Assembly (NCBI GenBank): GCA_027064135.1
Contig: JAMOQG010000034.1
Coordinates: forward strand, 1 to 58,826
Direction of reading: 5' to 3'
Length of the DNA: 58,826 bases
DNA from: Peptostreptococcaceae bacterium
GTDB taxonomy: Bacteria > Bacillota > Clostridia > Peptostreptococcales > Acidaminobacteraceae
Below the pieces are notes generated by a model, which had not been told where the DNA came from, searched no databases, and saw only the letters and a list, made by a program, of their open reading frames with translations. Positions 18,295-28,298 of this stretch are shown here, in pieces. The position numbers and the translations under genes were made by a program. Numbering within the stretch: position 1 is the first letter of the stretch; each line of letters starts with the position of its first letter.

Positions 18295-19602
18295 CTAATT
18301 AGTAACTTTAATTACACCACCAGCATCTTTATCTTTGATATCTGTTAAGAATCTTGAAAACAATGTACATGCTTGAGCGCGAGTTAAAACGTCTTTTGGA
18401 TTGAAATAGCCGTCAGAGCCTTGCATAACACCATGTTCAATTGCTAAAGCAACATAATTACGAAGGTTTTCTGATACTTCATTTGCATCTGTATAAGCTT
18501 CTAGATAAGACATATCAGCATCTTCAGGATCAATTCCCATAGCTTTGATCATTGCTACCGCTACATCTTCTCTGAGCGCATCATTATTTGGCAAGAAAAT
18601 TTTAGTGCCGTCTGTTTTTTCATAAGCAGTCAAGTAATCATTGGAACTCATAATATAACCATATGCCCAGTGATTATTTGGTATATCTGTATAAATTTCA
18701 TTACTACCTGTATAAATAGGTAAATCAAATGAAAGTGCTAATAATTTAGCAAATGCGGAACGACTAAAAGCACCATCTTGTCGGAAAGTATTATCTGGAT
18801 AACCTGTAATAATACCGAGACTTACCATATGTTGCACATATTTATAAGACCAGTGTGTATTATTGAAATCTGTAAAAGTGAGCTCTGGTAAATCAGCAAC
18901 AGTAGTAATCATTATTGGTGTAGTCGGTGTACTTGTTTCACTTATCAAAAAAGATGAACTCATACCCACAACTTGATCAGATGATTCCTTAAGAAATACA
19001 CCAACTTTATAAGAGCCTTCATTTTCAGGTGCATTAAAACTCCACGTAAGGTTGGATATATCACGAACCCACTTGTACATGATATCGTGAGAATCATAAT
19101 CTGATGTAATATCAGCAGGAATAAGAGCAATCCATGCATTAGCATCAGCTACTGGTTCAGCACTAATATTAACGATAATTTCTTCAGAAGGTTTAAAAGA
19201 TTCTTTGTTTACGGAAACTAAAACATCCTTATGATAACTGCTTATAAGATCACTCATAGCAATCATTCGGTCATTTTCAGAATTTACAAAGACACCCACC
19301 TTATATTCTCCTTCTGCTTTAGGCAATTTAAAATTCCATTGATTGTTGGTAAGATCCCTAGTCCATTTATACATAATATCATGAGAATCATAATCTGATG
19401 TAATCTCACCAGGAATAAGACCAACCCAAACGCTGGAATCAGTTGGAATATCATTAAGTGTAACAGTTACATTTTCATAAGGCTGATAATTAGTTCCGGA
19501 TAGACTTATGGATGCTGTTGCGAATGTTGGAATGCTACTTACGCTAAACAATGACAACATAATAGTTAATACGAGCATCATTGACAATGCTTTTCGATTC
19601 AT
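18295..19602 (-). CDS. SLH-domain surface protein with two tandem Ig-like repeats
   Basis: 435 residues, secreted. It has a signal peptide (MNRKALSMMLVLTIMLSLFS, cleavage probably after TFA near residue 28) and two beta-rich repeats of about 95 residues that share the exact string TSDYDSHDIMYKW followed by [TV]RD. Three SLH motifs (about residues 235-430: FNNTHWSYKYVQHMVSLGI, then IPNNHWAYGYIMSSNDYL, then an EAYTDANEVSENLRNY unit) should bind secondary cell-wall polymer. The start is ATG 19602 after GGGGGA. The frame stays open for 80 codons further upstream, but no signal peptide could form from there. Function beyond wall-bound display is unknown. Confidence 0.85.
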   Translation of the reverse strand: MNRKALSMMLVLTIMLSLFSVSSIPTFATASISLSGTNYQPYENVTVTLNDIPTDSSVWVGLIPGEITSDYDSHDIMYKWTRDLTNNQWNFKLPKAEGEYKVGVFVNSENDRMIAMSDLISSYHKDVLVSVNKESFKPSEEIIVNISAEPVADANAWIALIPADITSDYDSHDIMYKWVRDISNLTWSFNAPENEGSYKVGVFLKESSDQVVGMSSSFLISETSTPTTPIMITTVADLPELTFTDFNNTHWSYKYVQHMVSLGIITGYPDNTFRQDGAFSRSAFAKLLALSFDLPIYTGSNEIYTDIPNNHWAYGYIMSSNDYLTAYEKTDGTKIFLPNNDALREDVAVAMIKAMGIDPEDADMSYLEAYTDANEVSENLRNYVALAIEHGVMQGSDGYFNPKDVLTRAQACTLFSRFLTDIKDKDAGGVIKVTN

Positions 19603-19932
19603 TTTTTCCCCCTTTGTTTTATATAGCCTCTCAGCATATGCTAAGCGTGTTTTTTCAAGGCTCCACACAAACACGTTTGTTTCATTCTCCATTTTTTTAG
19701 TTAGAGATTTTGTTCTATTAGCAGAAAATAAATCTACAAATACATGATTTGTTTTTTTTAAACTTAACATATAATCGATTTTTAAGATTAAACGTTCATA
19801 TGTTACTGCGTTACTAATGTATACCCACATGTAATAACCCAAATCACTTTTGTTACAAATTTTTAATTAACAACTAAAAATTCAACCCAAAATAGGTATA
19901 ACGTTTAAAAAAATTGGGAGAAAATAAGAAAT
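19603..19932 (-). other. Leader region of the SLH gene, no separate gene seen
   Basis: The minus-strand leader can fold: AGCCT (before TGAAAAAACACG) pairs with AGGCT around an inner CTTAGCA/TATGCTGAG hairpin, at about 19626-19664, close to the ribosome site. I checked for a cyclic-di-GMP riboswitch consensus because of the nearby signalling genes and do not see one. Confidence 0.35.
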
Positions 19933-19972
19933 GAGCTAATCATCATGCATGAAAATATGGATGATTAAGCTC
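19933..19972 (-). terminator. Probable terminator after the cyclophilin gene
   Basis: Long imperfect stem GAGCTAATCATC / GATGATTAAGCTC with one bulge. The T-rich tail on the minus strand is weak. Confidence 0.5.
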
Positions 19973-20019
19973 ACTTAATAAATCAATAATTACTTCATAA
20001 TAATTTTGATTTTATATTT

Positions 20020-20541
20020 TTAGTATTTTTCTACTTCAGGATATTCTACATCAAATAACTCTACTGTAACTGAAGTCATAATTTTATCATTCTTTGGTCT
20101 ATCTCTTCTGTCAGTTGGAGTTTCAGCTATTTTATTAACTACATCCATTCCTTCAATAACTTTACCAAATGCAGCATAATCTCCATCTAAATGTGGTGAG
20201 TTTTCATGCATTAAGAAAAATTGTGAACCAGCTGAATTTGGCATTTGACTTCTTGCCATAGATAAAACACCTGGCTCATGTTTTAACTCATTATTAAAAC
20301 CATTTGATGCAAATTCACCTCTAATTGCATAACCTGGACCACCCATTCCTGTTCCATCAGGACATCCACCTTGTAACATAAATCCTTTAATAACTCTATG
20401 GAATATTAATCCATCATAAAATTTATTTTCTATTAAAGAAATAAAGTTATTTACAGTATTAGGTGCGATTTCTGGATATAATTCTGCTTTAATTACATCT
20501 CCATTTTCCATTTCTATTGTAACTATTGGGTTTTTAACCAT
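20020..20541 (-). CDS. Cyclophilin-type peptidyl-prolyl cis-trans isomerase
   Basis: 173 residues, a single cytoplasmic cyclophilin domain without a signal peptide. Active-site blocks are FHRVIKGFMLQGG (catalytic Arg), SQFFLMHENSPHLDGDYAAFGKV and MARSQMPNSAGSQFF. It speeds up proline isomerisation during folding. The start is ATG 20541, 9 bases downstream of an ATG that overlaps the ribosome site; the chosen one has GGAG at proper spacing. It has its own transcription unit downstream of the DUF523 gene. Confidence 0.92.
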   Translation of the reverse strand: MVKNPIVTIEMENGDVIKAELYPEIAPNTVNNFISLIENKFYDGLIFHRVIKGFMLQGGCPDGTGMGGPGYAIRGEFASNGFNNELKHEPGVLSMARSQMPNSAGSQFFLMHENSPHLDGDYAAFGKVIEGMDVVNKIAETPTDRRDRPKNDKIMTSVTVELFDVEYPEVEKY

Positions 20542-20590
20542 TTTTACCATCTCCTTTTTCAGTTTTTGATTATATCATAATTTTTTTATT

Positions 20591-21007
20591 TTAAAAATCA
20601 TTTTCACTTTTTATTTTATATCCTTTTTTCATAAGTAGTTTTGCTGTACACCCCATACCATTTATCTTAACGTTTGAAAAAGTACCATCATATATTTTTC
20701 CACTACCACATGAAGGACTTCCATCTTTTAAAATAATAAGTTCAATATCATTATACATATTAATGATTTTTAAAGTTTCATTTGCACCATTAATAAAATT
20801 AGTAGATACATTTTCTCCAACTTTATTAACATAATCTCCATCTACAATCTCCACAGGTACTCTTGGAGTTGCAAGTCCTCCAAGTTGTTCAGGACAAACT
20901 ACTGTAAATTCTTTATCTTTTAAAAAATTTATTACATTTTCATTTTTATTATTCCCACCACTATATTTACAATTTACACCCATTAAACATGCACTTACTA
21001 TATACAT
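20591..21007 (-). CDS. DUF523 family protein
   Basis: 138 residues. The family pattern is clear: SACLMGVNCKYSGG at the N-terminus, CPEQLGGLATPRVPVEI, and LKDGSPSCGSGKIYDGTF, with conserved cysteines that suggest metal or sulfur chemistry. No function is established that I know of. Its ATG overlaps the mutS2 stop codon by one base, so the two are translationally coupled. Confidence 0.88.
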   Translation of the reverse strand: MYIVSACLMGVNCKYSGGNNKNENVINFLKDKEFTVVCPEQLGGLATPRVPVEIVDGDYVNKVGENVSTNFINGANETLKIINMYNDIELIILKDGSPSCGSGKIYDGTFSNVKINGMGCTAKLLMKKGYKIKSENDF

Positions 21008-23379
21008 TATTTTAAAGTAACTACAGTTACTCCTGTACCCCCTTCATTATAAGCACCATCTCTTATTTTACTAACATGATAATGACTTCTTAAAAACTCT
21101 CTAACACCCATTCTTAATGCTCCAGTTCCTTTTCCGTGTATTATTCTAGCTTCGTTTATGCTCGATAAATAAATTTCATCTAAATAAGTATCAAGTACTA
21201 GCGACGCTTCATCAACATTCATTCCTCTAATATCAATTTCACTATTTATACTTTTAACAGTTTTAGTCAGTTTCCTTTTAGGCTCAATTACTGTTTTTTT
21301 ATTTTTGTTTTTCTTTAAACTTTTTATTGCTTTTAAATTACTTTTATTAATATTTATTTTCATAGATCCAGTTTGAACAGTAATATTATTCCCATTAATC
21401 TCTAAAACACTACCTTCTTGATTTAAGCTAACAATTTTTACTAAATCACCAACATTTAATTTGTCAGGTGCTTTATGTTTTATATCTGAATTAAATATTA
21501 CTTCACTCTGCGCACCAATTTTTTCGTTTATTTCCGATTTCAATTGTTCTATTCTTTTATTATCAACTTCTATTTTTGCGTTTTTTTCAATTTCTCTAAG
21601 TTCATTAATAATTTCTTTCGATTCTGTTTTTGCATCTTTTAAAATCTTTCTTGCTTCCTCTTTTGCATCTCTAATCATTTTTCTTTTTCTATTATCAATT
21701 GTCTCTTTTTCTAAATCTATCTTTTTCTTTAATTTTTCTATCTCAATTCTTAAACTAATTGCTTCTTCTCTTTCTCTCTCAGAAATTTTTCTATCATTTT
21801 CAATATGAGATATAACTTCTTCAAATCTAACATTTTCCCTTTTTATATGAGCCTGAGCTTCATTAATAACATCTTCTGATAATCCAAGTTTTCTTGAAAT
21901 ATCAAATGCATTTGATTTTCCTGGCACACCTACTAATACTTTATAAGTTGGACTTAAAGTTTCAACATCAAACTCAACACAAGCATTTTCAATACCATCT
22001 TCAATTAAAGCATACTCCTTCAATTCATTATAATGCGTTGTTGCAACAGTTATTACTCTTTTTTCAAATAATTTCCTTAAAATACTTGTAGCAATAGCTG
22101 CTCCTTCAGTAGGATCAGTACCAGCTCCAAGTTCATCAAATAAAACTAAAGAATCAGATGTTACATTTTTTAAAATACTTACAATATTTGTCATATGAGA
22201 AGAGAAAGTAGATAAACTTTGCTCAATACTTTGCTCATCACCAATATCCGCAAAAACTTCATCAAATATGCTAATTTCAGTTCCATAGTCTGCAGGAATA
22301 TGAAGTCCTGCCATTGTCATAATAGTAAGAAGACCAACAGTTTTTAAAGTAACTGTTTTTCCCCCTGTATTAGGTCCTGTAATAACAAGTGAAGTGAAAT
22401 CTTTGCCAAGCCAAATATTTAATGGAACTACATCATTCTTACTAATTAAAGGATGTCTTCCATTAACAATTCTTAAGTTTTTTTCATTATTTACTTCAGG
22501 CATAATCGCATTCATTTCAATAGATAAATTTGATTTTGCAATAATCATATCCATTTTCTTTAATATCAACTGATTTGCTTCTAAACCATCAGAAATTTCA
22601 GCTATCATTTCAGTAAGTTCATATAAAATCCTTTCAATTTCAGCTTCTTCATCCATTTTATAACCTTTAAGTTTATTATTTAATTCAACAACAGCATTAG
22701 GTTCAATATATAATGTAATTCCACTAGCAGATCTATCATGAACTATACCTTTTATCATATTTTTATAGTTACTTTTTACAGGTACTACAAATCTATCATT
22801 TCTAACAGTAATTAAATTGTCTTGTAAATATTTTTGAGTATTTGGATTAGTAACAATATGATCAAGCTTAGATCTTATTTGCTCATTTGTCTTTCTAATA
22901 CTATTTCTTATTTTAAAAAGTTCAGGACTAGCATGATCTGCAATTTCTTCTTCATTAACAATTGCATTTGAAATATTATCCTCTAAATATTTATATGATT
23001 GAATATTGTTAACCATACTATTTACAATAGGAAATTTAATATTAGATTTTTCAATTTTAACAATATAAGCTTTCATTTTCCTTGCAGTTCTCATTGTATC
23101 ATTAACGCGTAAAATTTGCTTTATACTTAAATATGAGCCTATTTTTGCAATACTTAACTCTCTTGATAAATCATAAAATGCTCCAAAAGGAATATGCCCA
23201 TAACCATTCATTATATCTACAATTTCTTGTGTTTCTTTAAGTCTTCTTTTTACTATTTCAATATCTTTATTAATAACTATATTCTCTATTTCAGTTTTAC
23301 CAAGAGTAGACATAGCTTTTCCTTTTAACATATCTAAAATTTTATTAAATTCAAGAACTTTAATTGCTCTCTTATTCAT
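21007..23379 (-). CDS. mutS2: MutS2 endonuclease/ribosome-rescue ATPase
   Basis: 790 residues, full length. It has core and clamp domains, an ABC-type ATPase with GPNTGGKT (Walker A) and DELGAGTDPTEGAA (Walker B/D-loop), a long charged coiled coil at about 510-620, a KOW-like linker, and a C-terminal Smr domain with DIRGMNVDEA and IIHGKGTGALRMGV. The family suppresses recombination and, in B. subtilis, splits collided ribosomes. It lacks the MutS mismatch-recognition domain. It lies in a run with U32 peptidase upstream (9-base gap) and DUF523 downstream (overlap). Confidence 0.95.
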   Translation of the reverse strand: MNKRAIKVLEFNKILDMLKGKAMSTLGKTEIENIVINKDIEIVKRRLKETQEIVDIMNGYGHIPFGAFYDLSRELSIAKIGSYLSIKQILRVNDTMRTARKMKAYIVKIEKSNIKFPIVNSMVNNIQSYKYLEDNISNAIVNEEEIADHASPELFKIRNSIRKTNEQIRSKLDHIVTNPNTQKYLQDNLITVRNDRFVVPVKSNYKNMIKGIVHDRSASGITLYIEPNAVVELNNKLKGYKMDEEAEIERILYELTEMIAEISDGLEANQLILKKMDMIIAKSNLSIEMNAIMPEVNNEKNLRIVNGRHPLISKNDVVPLNIWLGKDFTSLVITGPNTGGKTVTLKTVGLLTIMTMAGLHIPADYGTEISIFDEVFADIGDEQSIEQSLSTFSSHMTNIVSILKNVTSDSLVLFDELGAGTDPTEGAAIATSILRKLFEKRVITVATTHYNELKEYALIEDGIENACVEFDVETLSPTYKVLVGVPGKSNAFDISRKLGLSEDVINEAQAHIKRENVRFEEVISHIENDRKISEREREEAISLRIEIEKLKKKIDLEKETIDNRKRKMIRDAKEEARKILKDAKTESKEIINELREIEKNAKIEVDNKRIEQLKSEINEKIGAQSEVIFNSDIKHKAPDKLNVGDLVKIVSLNQEGSVLEINGNNITVQTGSMKININKSNLKAIKSLKKNKNKKTVIEPKRKLTKTVKSINSEIDIRGMNVDEASLVLDTYLDEIYLSSINEARIIHGKGTGALRMGVREFLRSHYHVSKIRDGAYNEGGTGVTVVTLK

Positions 23380-23388
23380 TAATACCTC

Positions 23389-25695
23389 CTACAAAACGCC
23401 GCTATAAAAATGACCTTTTGTTTGATTTAATTCCATTTTATAATTATCTCTAATCATAATAAAATCTTTAGTAATTTCGTCATTTACTAAAAATAAATGA
23501 CTTTTTATTATTTCTCTCATTAGTGCTTCACTTTCAATAGTAAAATTAACTGTAAAAACATCTATTTTACTATCAAGTAAATCCCTATAATTATCTAACA
23601 TAAATAAAGTCTTCGAATAATATATTTCCATAATATTTTCATTTACAAAATGTAAATTAAACTCTTCATCAAATGAATCTTTTAGCATTAAATTACTACC
23701 TTTTTCAATAAAATTATATTTTGTTGTCATTACAGGAATATACCCATAAATTACAGCTTCAGTTTCACAATTTGCTAAATTCGAAATCTCATTCATTTCA
23801 GCTAATGATAATTCAGTCGATAAAGTAATTCTTTCAAGATTCTTTGAAGCATAATGATTTAAAGAAAGAGAATTAAAAACGTTTAACGGATAATTTCCAG
23901 TTACTATTTCATCTTTTAAATACTCAATTTGTCCAATATTTGCAACTTGAAATTTAATATTTCTATTTCTAAATTTCTCTATTTTTTTATAAGATTCAGC
24001 GTCAGTTATTCTATTAAGCGATAAATATATATTTTTACCTTCAGCAAGAACTAATGCTTCATCATATGTTTCAATATCTGAATAGTAAATACCATCAACT
24101 TGATAATCTAAAACAATATCTAATTGTTCTAAATTTCTAACATTAATAAATAATTTTTTTTCATCATTTCTTTTTTTCTTAGTTTTTCTAAGTAACATCT
24201 TTTCATTGTCTCTATTGTGCCATTTTTTTCTTTTTTCATCTAATTTTATTATTACATTTCTTCTTATTTCATTTATTTTGCTAATAGGAATGAAAATATC
24301 TTCATCCCCTGTTATTTCAATATTTGAAGCTAAATAAGGAGTACTGCCCAACTTATTTAAATTCTCAATTATTTTTTCTTTTGTTACAGGTTTATTTGAT
24401 GCTTTTTGAATAATAAAATCAAGAGTTTCAGTTACAGAATTTCCTCTTTTATCAATTGCAGTTAATATTGGATTTTTTCCAATCTCATTATTCATAAAAA
24501 AATCAATCTCAATACTTAATGATTTATCATTTAAAATCTTATCAACAGATTTATTATATTTTACATCATAAGTTTTAAATACACTTTCTCCAATAACAGC
24601 CTTTTTCATGAATTTGATTTTTACAAAATCACCTTTCATAGCTTCAGTAACTTTTTGACCATTTTTAAAAATAACTTCAATTCTTGCTCCAACAGAGCTT
24701 CCATTTCTTCTTATTTGAATCTCATCTTGTAAAACAATATCACTTTCAAGAATTAATTCTATTTGATTATTTCTTACATTTTTAATTTTACCTATATAAT
24801 AACCTGCATTTCCTGGTATGTTTTTCGTTGTAAAATCTTCTAATTTTTCATTAAAAAGGAATCCTTTAGTATAATCTCTATTGAAAACTTTTCTTAAATT
24901 ATTTTCTTTTAGGCCAGTTTTATAAGCATTTACTACTGTATAAACATATTCTTTGCTTTTCATTCTTCCTTCAATTTTTAATGAAGATATATTTAAATCT
25001 TTTAATTCATCCAAATAATCAATTGTAGATAAATCTTTAGGAGATATTAAATTTCCTGTTTTTATTGTTCTTTTACTATTATTATCAATTAGATCATATT
25101 TTTTTCTACATGGTTGAGCACATTTACCTCTATTACCACTTCTTCCACCAATAAAACTACTCATTAAACATTGGCCAGAATAAGAAACACATAATGCACC
25201 ATGAACAAATATTTCAAGCTCCACATTTGAGTTCTTTTTTATTTCTTTTATTTCTTCAATTGATACTTCTCTAGATAAAATTACTCTATCAAATCCCATT
25301 TTTTCAAGATATTTTACATCCTCTAAACTATGTGCAGTCATTTGAGTTGATGCATGAATTTCAAAATCTGGTAGTAATTTTTTTACTAAGTTAGCAATTC
25401 CGATATCTTGAATAATTAACGCATCAATATCAATTAAATATAAATACTTAATATATTTCATTATCTCTGGAATTTCATTTTCTTTAACTAAAGTGTTTAC
25501 TGTAATATATACACTTACATTTCTAATGTGGCAATACTCCACAACTTCTTTTAATTCTTGATTAGTAAAATTTTTTGCAAAACTGCGTGCTCCGAATTCC
25601 TTGCCAGCTAAATATACAGCATCAGCTCCACCTAATACTGCTCCTTGTAAATTCTCAAAATTTCCAACAGGTGCTAAAATTTCTACATTTTTCAT
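23389..25695 (-). CDS. U32-family peptidase / RlhA-like RNA hydroxylation protein
   Basis: 768 residues, the long two-part form (U32 domain plus C-terminal extension). It begins VEILAPVGNFENLQGAVLGGADAVYLA. The cysteine cluster CVSYSGQCLMSSFIGGRSGN plus CAQPCRKKY is the family signature and is thought to hold an iron-sulfur cluster. E. coli RlhA of this group is needed for 23S rRNA C2501 hydroxylation, while other members were described as collagenases; which activity applies here is not decided by sequence. A terminator hairpin sits between zapA and this gene, directly before its ribosome site GGAGG. Confidence 0.88.
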   Translation of the reverse strand: MKNVEILAPVGNFENLQGAVLGGADAVYLAGKEFGARSFAKNFTNQELKEVVEYCHIRNVSVYITVNTLVKENEIPEIMKYIKYLYLIDIDALIIQDIGIANLVKKLLPDFEIHASTQMTAHSLEDVKYLEKMGFDRVILSREVSIEEIKEIKKNSNVELEIFVHGALCVSYSGQCLMSSFIGGRSGNRGKCAQPCRKKYDLIDNNSKRTIKTGNLISPKDLSTIDYLDELKDLNISSLKIEGRMKSKEYVYTVVNAYKTGLKENNLRKVFNRDYTKGFLFNEKLEDFTTKNIPGNAGYYIGKIKNVRNNQIELILESDIVLQDEIQIRRNGSSVGARIEVIFKNGQKVTEAMKGDFVKIKFMKKAVIGESVFKTYDVKYNKSVDKILNDKSLSIEIDFFMNNEIGKNPILTAIDKRGNSVTETLDFIIQKASNKPVTKEKIIENLNKLGSTPYLASNIEITGDEDIFIPISKINEIRRNVIIKLDEKRKKWHNRDNEKMLLRKTKKKRNDEKKLFINVRNLEQLDIVLDYQVDGIYYSDIETYDEALVLAEGKNIYLSLNRITDAESYKKIEKFRNRNIKFQVANIGQIEYLKDEIVTGNYPLNVFNSLSLNHYASKNLERITLSTELSLAEMNEISNLANCETEAVIYGYIPVMTTKYNFIEKGSNLMLKDSFDEEFNLHFVNENIMEIYYSKTLFMLDNYRDLLDSKIDVFTVNFTIESEALMREIIKSHLFLVNDEITKDFIMIRDNYKMELNQTKGHFYSGVL

Positions 25696-25705
25696 AATGT
25701 GCCTC

Positions 25706-25732
25706 CAAAAAAAAAGTGGTAAAATACCACTT
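25706..25732 (-). terminator. Terminator between zapA and the U32 gene
   Basis: On the minus strand AAGTGGTA-TTT-TACCACTT followed by about nine T. The stem includes the zapA stop codon and the T run abuts the next ribosome site, so partial read-through or an attenuator is possible. Confidence 0.75.
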
Positions 25733-26303
25733 AATTACTATGTCTTTCATCAAATTCATTAATGAATTCATCCAGTTCTTGCCTAGATTCATTAATTATT
25801 TTATCTTTAATATCAATTTTTTCTTTTAAATCTTTTATTTTTTCATCTGAAGCTTTAATTTCTTCTTCTTTAAATTTAATTTCTTTTTTTAAATCATTCA
25901 CACTATCTCTAAGCTCATTAAGTCCATTTTCGTATACAGCTGAATTCTCAAAAAGAGAATTAAATTCATTTATAATTTTATTATACGCACGATTTTTTTC
26001 ATCAAATTCTTTAGTAATATGATTTAATTTATCTTTTATAACACGAAGTTCATATTCCGGATTTTCTACTCTTTTTTCAAGTTCTTTGTTATAATCCAAT
26101 ATTTTAAAATATTCATCTGCAATATTAAGTGCACCAAGAACAGCTAAAGTAACTGAATTCAGTCTTCTATTATTTGATTTAATATCTGCTATTTTTTGCT
26201 TAACAAATTCTGATACACTCTCCATATGCTCAACAGAGTCATCACTTTTTAAAGTATAATCTTTACTCATAATGTTAACAATAATTTTATTTTTATCAAC
26301 CAT
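25731..26303 (-). CDS. zapA: ZapA cell-division protein with long coiled coil
   Basis: 190 residues. The first ~90 are the ZapA domain (KIIVNIMSKDYTLKSDDSVE, then VTLAVLGALNIADEYFK). It is followed by about 100 residues of charged heptad-rich coiled coil, so it is longer than the ~85-110 residues common in other bacteria; this extended form occurs in Clostridia. ZapA cross-links FtsZ filaments at the division ring. It is the first gene ahead of U32 and mutS2. Confidence 0.85.
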   Translation of the reverse strand: MVDKNKIIVNIMSKDYTLKSDDSVEHMESVSEFVKQKIADIKSNNRRLNSVTLAVLGALNIADEYFKILDYNKELEKRVENPEYELRVIKDKLNHITKEFDEKNRAYNKIINEFNSLFENSAVYENGLNELRDSVNDLKKEIKFKEEEIKASDEKIKDLKEKIDIKDKIINESRQELDEFINEFDERHSN

Positions 26304-26379
26304 AAATACTCCTTTTATCCGTTTTCTATATTTTATCTAAAAAAACAGTTTTATTCAATAAATTTGTATAAATTTAGTC

Positions 26380-26823
26380 TTATAAATAGTAATTTGCAAC
26401 AATAATTCCTAAAATAGCACCTGCAAATACCTCTTTTGGAGTATGACCTACTAACTCTTTTAGCTCTTCTTCTAAAATCCTTTTATGCTTATATAAATCC
26501 TTTATCATTCTATTTAAAAGAGATGCCTGTTTCCCAACAGCTCTTCTAACTCCAGAAGCATCATACATCACAATTAAACTAAAAACTAAAGAAATAACAT
26601 ATAAGTCACTTCCCCATCCATGTTTTAATCCAACAGCAGTGGATAAGCCCATAACAAGAGCCGAATGTGAACTCGGCATTCCGCCAGAACCAACTATTCT
26701 TGTAACATTCACTTTTCTATTCTTATAAAAATCAGTAAATATTTTTAAAATTTGTGCAATTAACCATGCAATAAATCCAGAAAACAATACTTGATTATTA
26801 AAAATTTCTATAAAATAATTCAT
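26380..26823 (-). CDS. Divergent PAP2 family membrane protein (DUF212, YuiD-like)
   Basis: 147 residues with three to four hydrophobic segments. The conserved VGSGGMPSSHSALVMGLSTA block contains the SGGMPSSHS phosphatase-like signature, and YDASGVRRAVGKQA is the second family motif. The family is related to PAP2 lipid phosphatases; a role in phospholipid or undecaprenyl-phosphate metabolism is suspected but not shown. It lies 20 bases downstream of murF, consistent with a cell-envelope role. Confidence 0.85.
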   Translation of the reverse strand: MNYFIEIFNNQVLFSGFIAWLIAQILKIFTDFYKNRKVNVTRIVGSGGMPSSHSALVMGLSTAVGLKHGWGSDLYVISLVFSLIVMYDASGVRRAVGKQASLLNRMIKDLYKHKRILEEELKELVGHTPKEVFAGAILGIIVANYYL

Positions 26824-26842
26824 TTTTACCTCCTTCTTACTT

Positions 26843-28204
26843 CTATAATTCTTTTAAATATTCAATCAACTCTTCCATTCTTGTTCCTCTAGAACCTTTC
26901 AACAATATTATCGAATCATTTTCAACTAATTCTTTAAACTCTTTTTTTAGTTCTTCCTTATTGTTAAAATATCTTAAATCAGGGAATTTTTCTTCTTTTA
27001 ATTTTAAATACGAATATTTAACTTCTTTACCAACAAAAATAACTTTATTTATTTTTTTATTCTTTAAATATAATCCAAGTTCTTCATGAATTTCTTTAGA
27101 CATATTTCCAAGTTCTAAAATATCACTTAAAAAAGCAATTTTCTTTAAATCACCCGGTGTATCTTCAAGAGTATCAATAGCAGATTTCATTGATTCAAGA
27201 CTAGCATTATAAGTATCATTAATAACCGTAAAATTATTTACTTTAACTAATGCCATTCTTTTATCGGCATATTTATATGATTCAATTTCTTTTATTATCT
27301 CAGTAGAATTAATATCCATTAATTCACCTAAAATTACTGCTGGTAGAATTGAATAACCTAAATGATTCCCAATAGCAGTAGTATTAAAATTATATGTTTT
27401 TTCTAAAATATTCACTTTAATTTTAGTACCGTAAATTCCTTTTGAAATAAAAGAGTTTGTAATTATATCATTTTCTTTTCCATAACCAAATTTAAATGTT
27501 TTATTTTCAACTTTATGAATATTTTTGTTTAATGTTTCATCATCTCCATTATATATAACTAATCCATCTTTTTTTATATATTCAAACACTTCGAATTTAG
27601 CTTTTACAATATCATCTTTTGAGTTAAAATTGCCAACATGTGATAATCCAATATTAGTCAAAATTACATAATCTGGTTTAACAATTTTACTAAGCACTCT
27701 CATCTCACCAGCATGATCCATACCAAGTTCAATTACCAAAACTTCATCAGTTTCCTTCAAACTTAAGATTGTCTTTGAAACTCCAATTTCATTATTAAAA
27801 TTTTTATATGTAGTTAAAACATTATATTTATTTTTTAAAACATTACTAATAAATTCTTTTGTAGTTGTTTTTCCAACACTTCCTGTTACTGCAATAACAA
27901 TGGGATTTATTTTTTCTCTATAAAATTCAGCTATTTTTAAATACGCTTCTTTAGTATTCTTCACTATTATACATGGATAATCAACCTGAATTTCAGAAAT
28001 AATAAATTTCGCACCATTATCAATAGCTTTTTCTATAAAATCGTGCCCATCAAATTTTTCGCCAATAAGTGCTAAAAATACAGAACCTTTAGTAATATTT
28101 CTTGTATCCGTGCTTATTTGGTCAATAACTTCATTATCATCAATATTTATATTTTTAATTTTACAATCTAATAAATTAATTATTTCTTTTACTTTAATAT
28201 TCAT
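26843..28204 (-). CDS. murF: UDP-MurNAc-tripeptide--D-Ala-D-Ala ligase MurF
   Basis: 453 residues. It adds D-Ala-D-Ala to the peptidoglycan precursor in the cytoplasm. The Mur ligase ATP motif is VIAVTGSVGKTTTKEFI. The STDTRNITKGSVFLAL N-terminal block, TNIGLSHVGNF, and the VINDTYNASLESMKSAID segment are typical of MurF. The ATG at 28204 follows GGAGGTAAT; a longer in-frame start upstream lacks a ribosome site and runs into the neighbouring terminator. Confidence 0.94.
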   Translation of the reverse strand: MNIKVKEIINLLDCKIKNINIDDNEVIDQISTDTRNITKGSVFLALIGEKFDGHDFIEKAIDNGAKFIISEIQVDYPCIIVKNTKEAYLKIAEFYREKINPIVIAVTGSVGKTTTKEFISNVLKNKYNVLTTYKNFNNEIGVSKTILSLKETDEVLVIELGMDHAGEMRVLSKIVKPDYVILTNIGLSHVGNFNSKDDIVKAKFEVFEYIKKDGLVIYNGDDETLNKNIHKVENKTFKFGYGKENDIITNSFISKGIYGTKIKVNILEKTYNFNTTAIGNHLGYSILPAVILGELMDINSTEIIKEIESYKYADKRMALVKVNNFTVINDTYNASLESMKSAIDTLEDTPGDLKKIAFLSDILELGNMSKEIHEELGLYLKNKKINKVIFVGKEVKYSYLKLKEEKFPDLRYFNNKEELKKEFKELVENDSIILLKGSRGTRMEELIEYLKEL

Positions 28205-28265
28205 ATTACCTCCATTATAAACAATTTTAATTATACCATAAATAAGCGAACTACAGTGTTTTTTC

Positions 28266-28298
28266 AAAAAAAAATAGCCAACAAGCGTTAACTATTTT
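28266..28298 (-). terminator. Terminator of the ugpC/CdaR-like transcript
   Basis: On the minus strand TAGTTAAC-GCTT-GTTGGCTA, an 8-bp stem with G-T wobbles, followed by a run of T. It overlaps the 3' end of the regulator gene. Confidence 0.75.

Noticed and set aside
19603-19700. Cyclic-di-GMP riboswitch in the SLH gene leader
   Set aside because: Expected from context but the conserved GEMM blocks are absent; only simple hairpins are seen.
19603-19842. 80-codon open extension upstream of the SLH gene
   Set aside because: A signal peptide and a GGGGGA ribosome site place the start at 19602; an extended start would bury the signal peptide.
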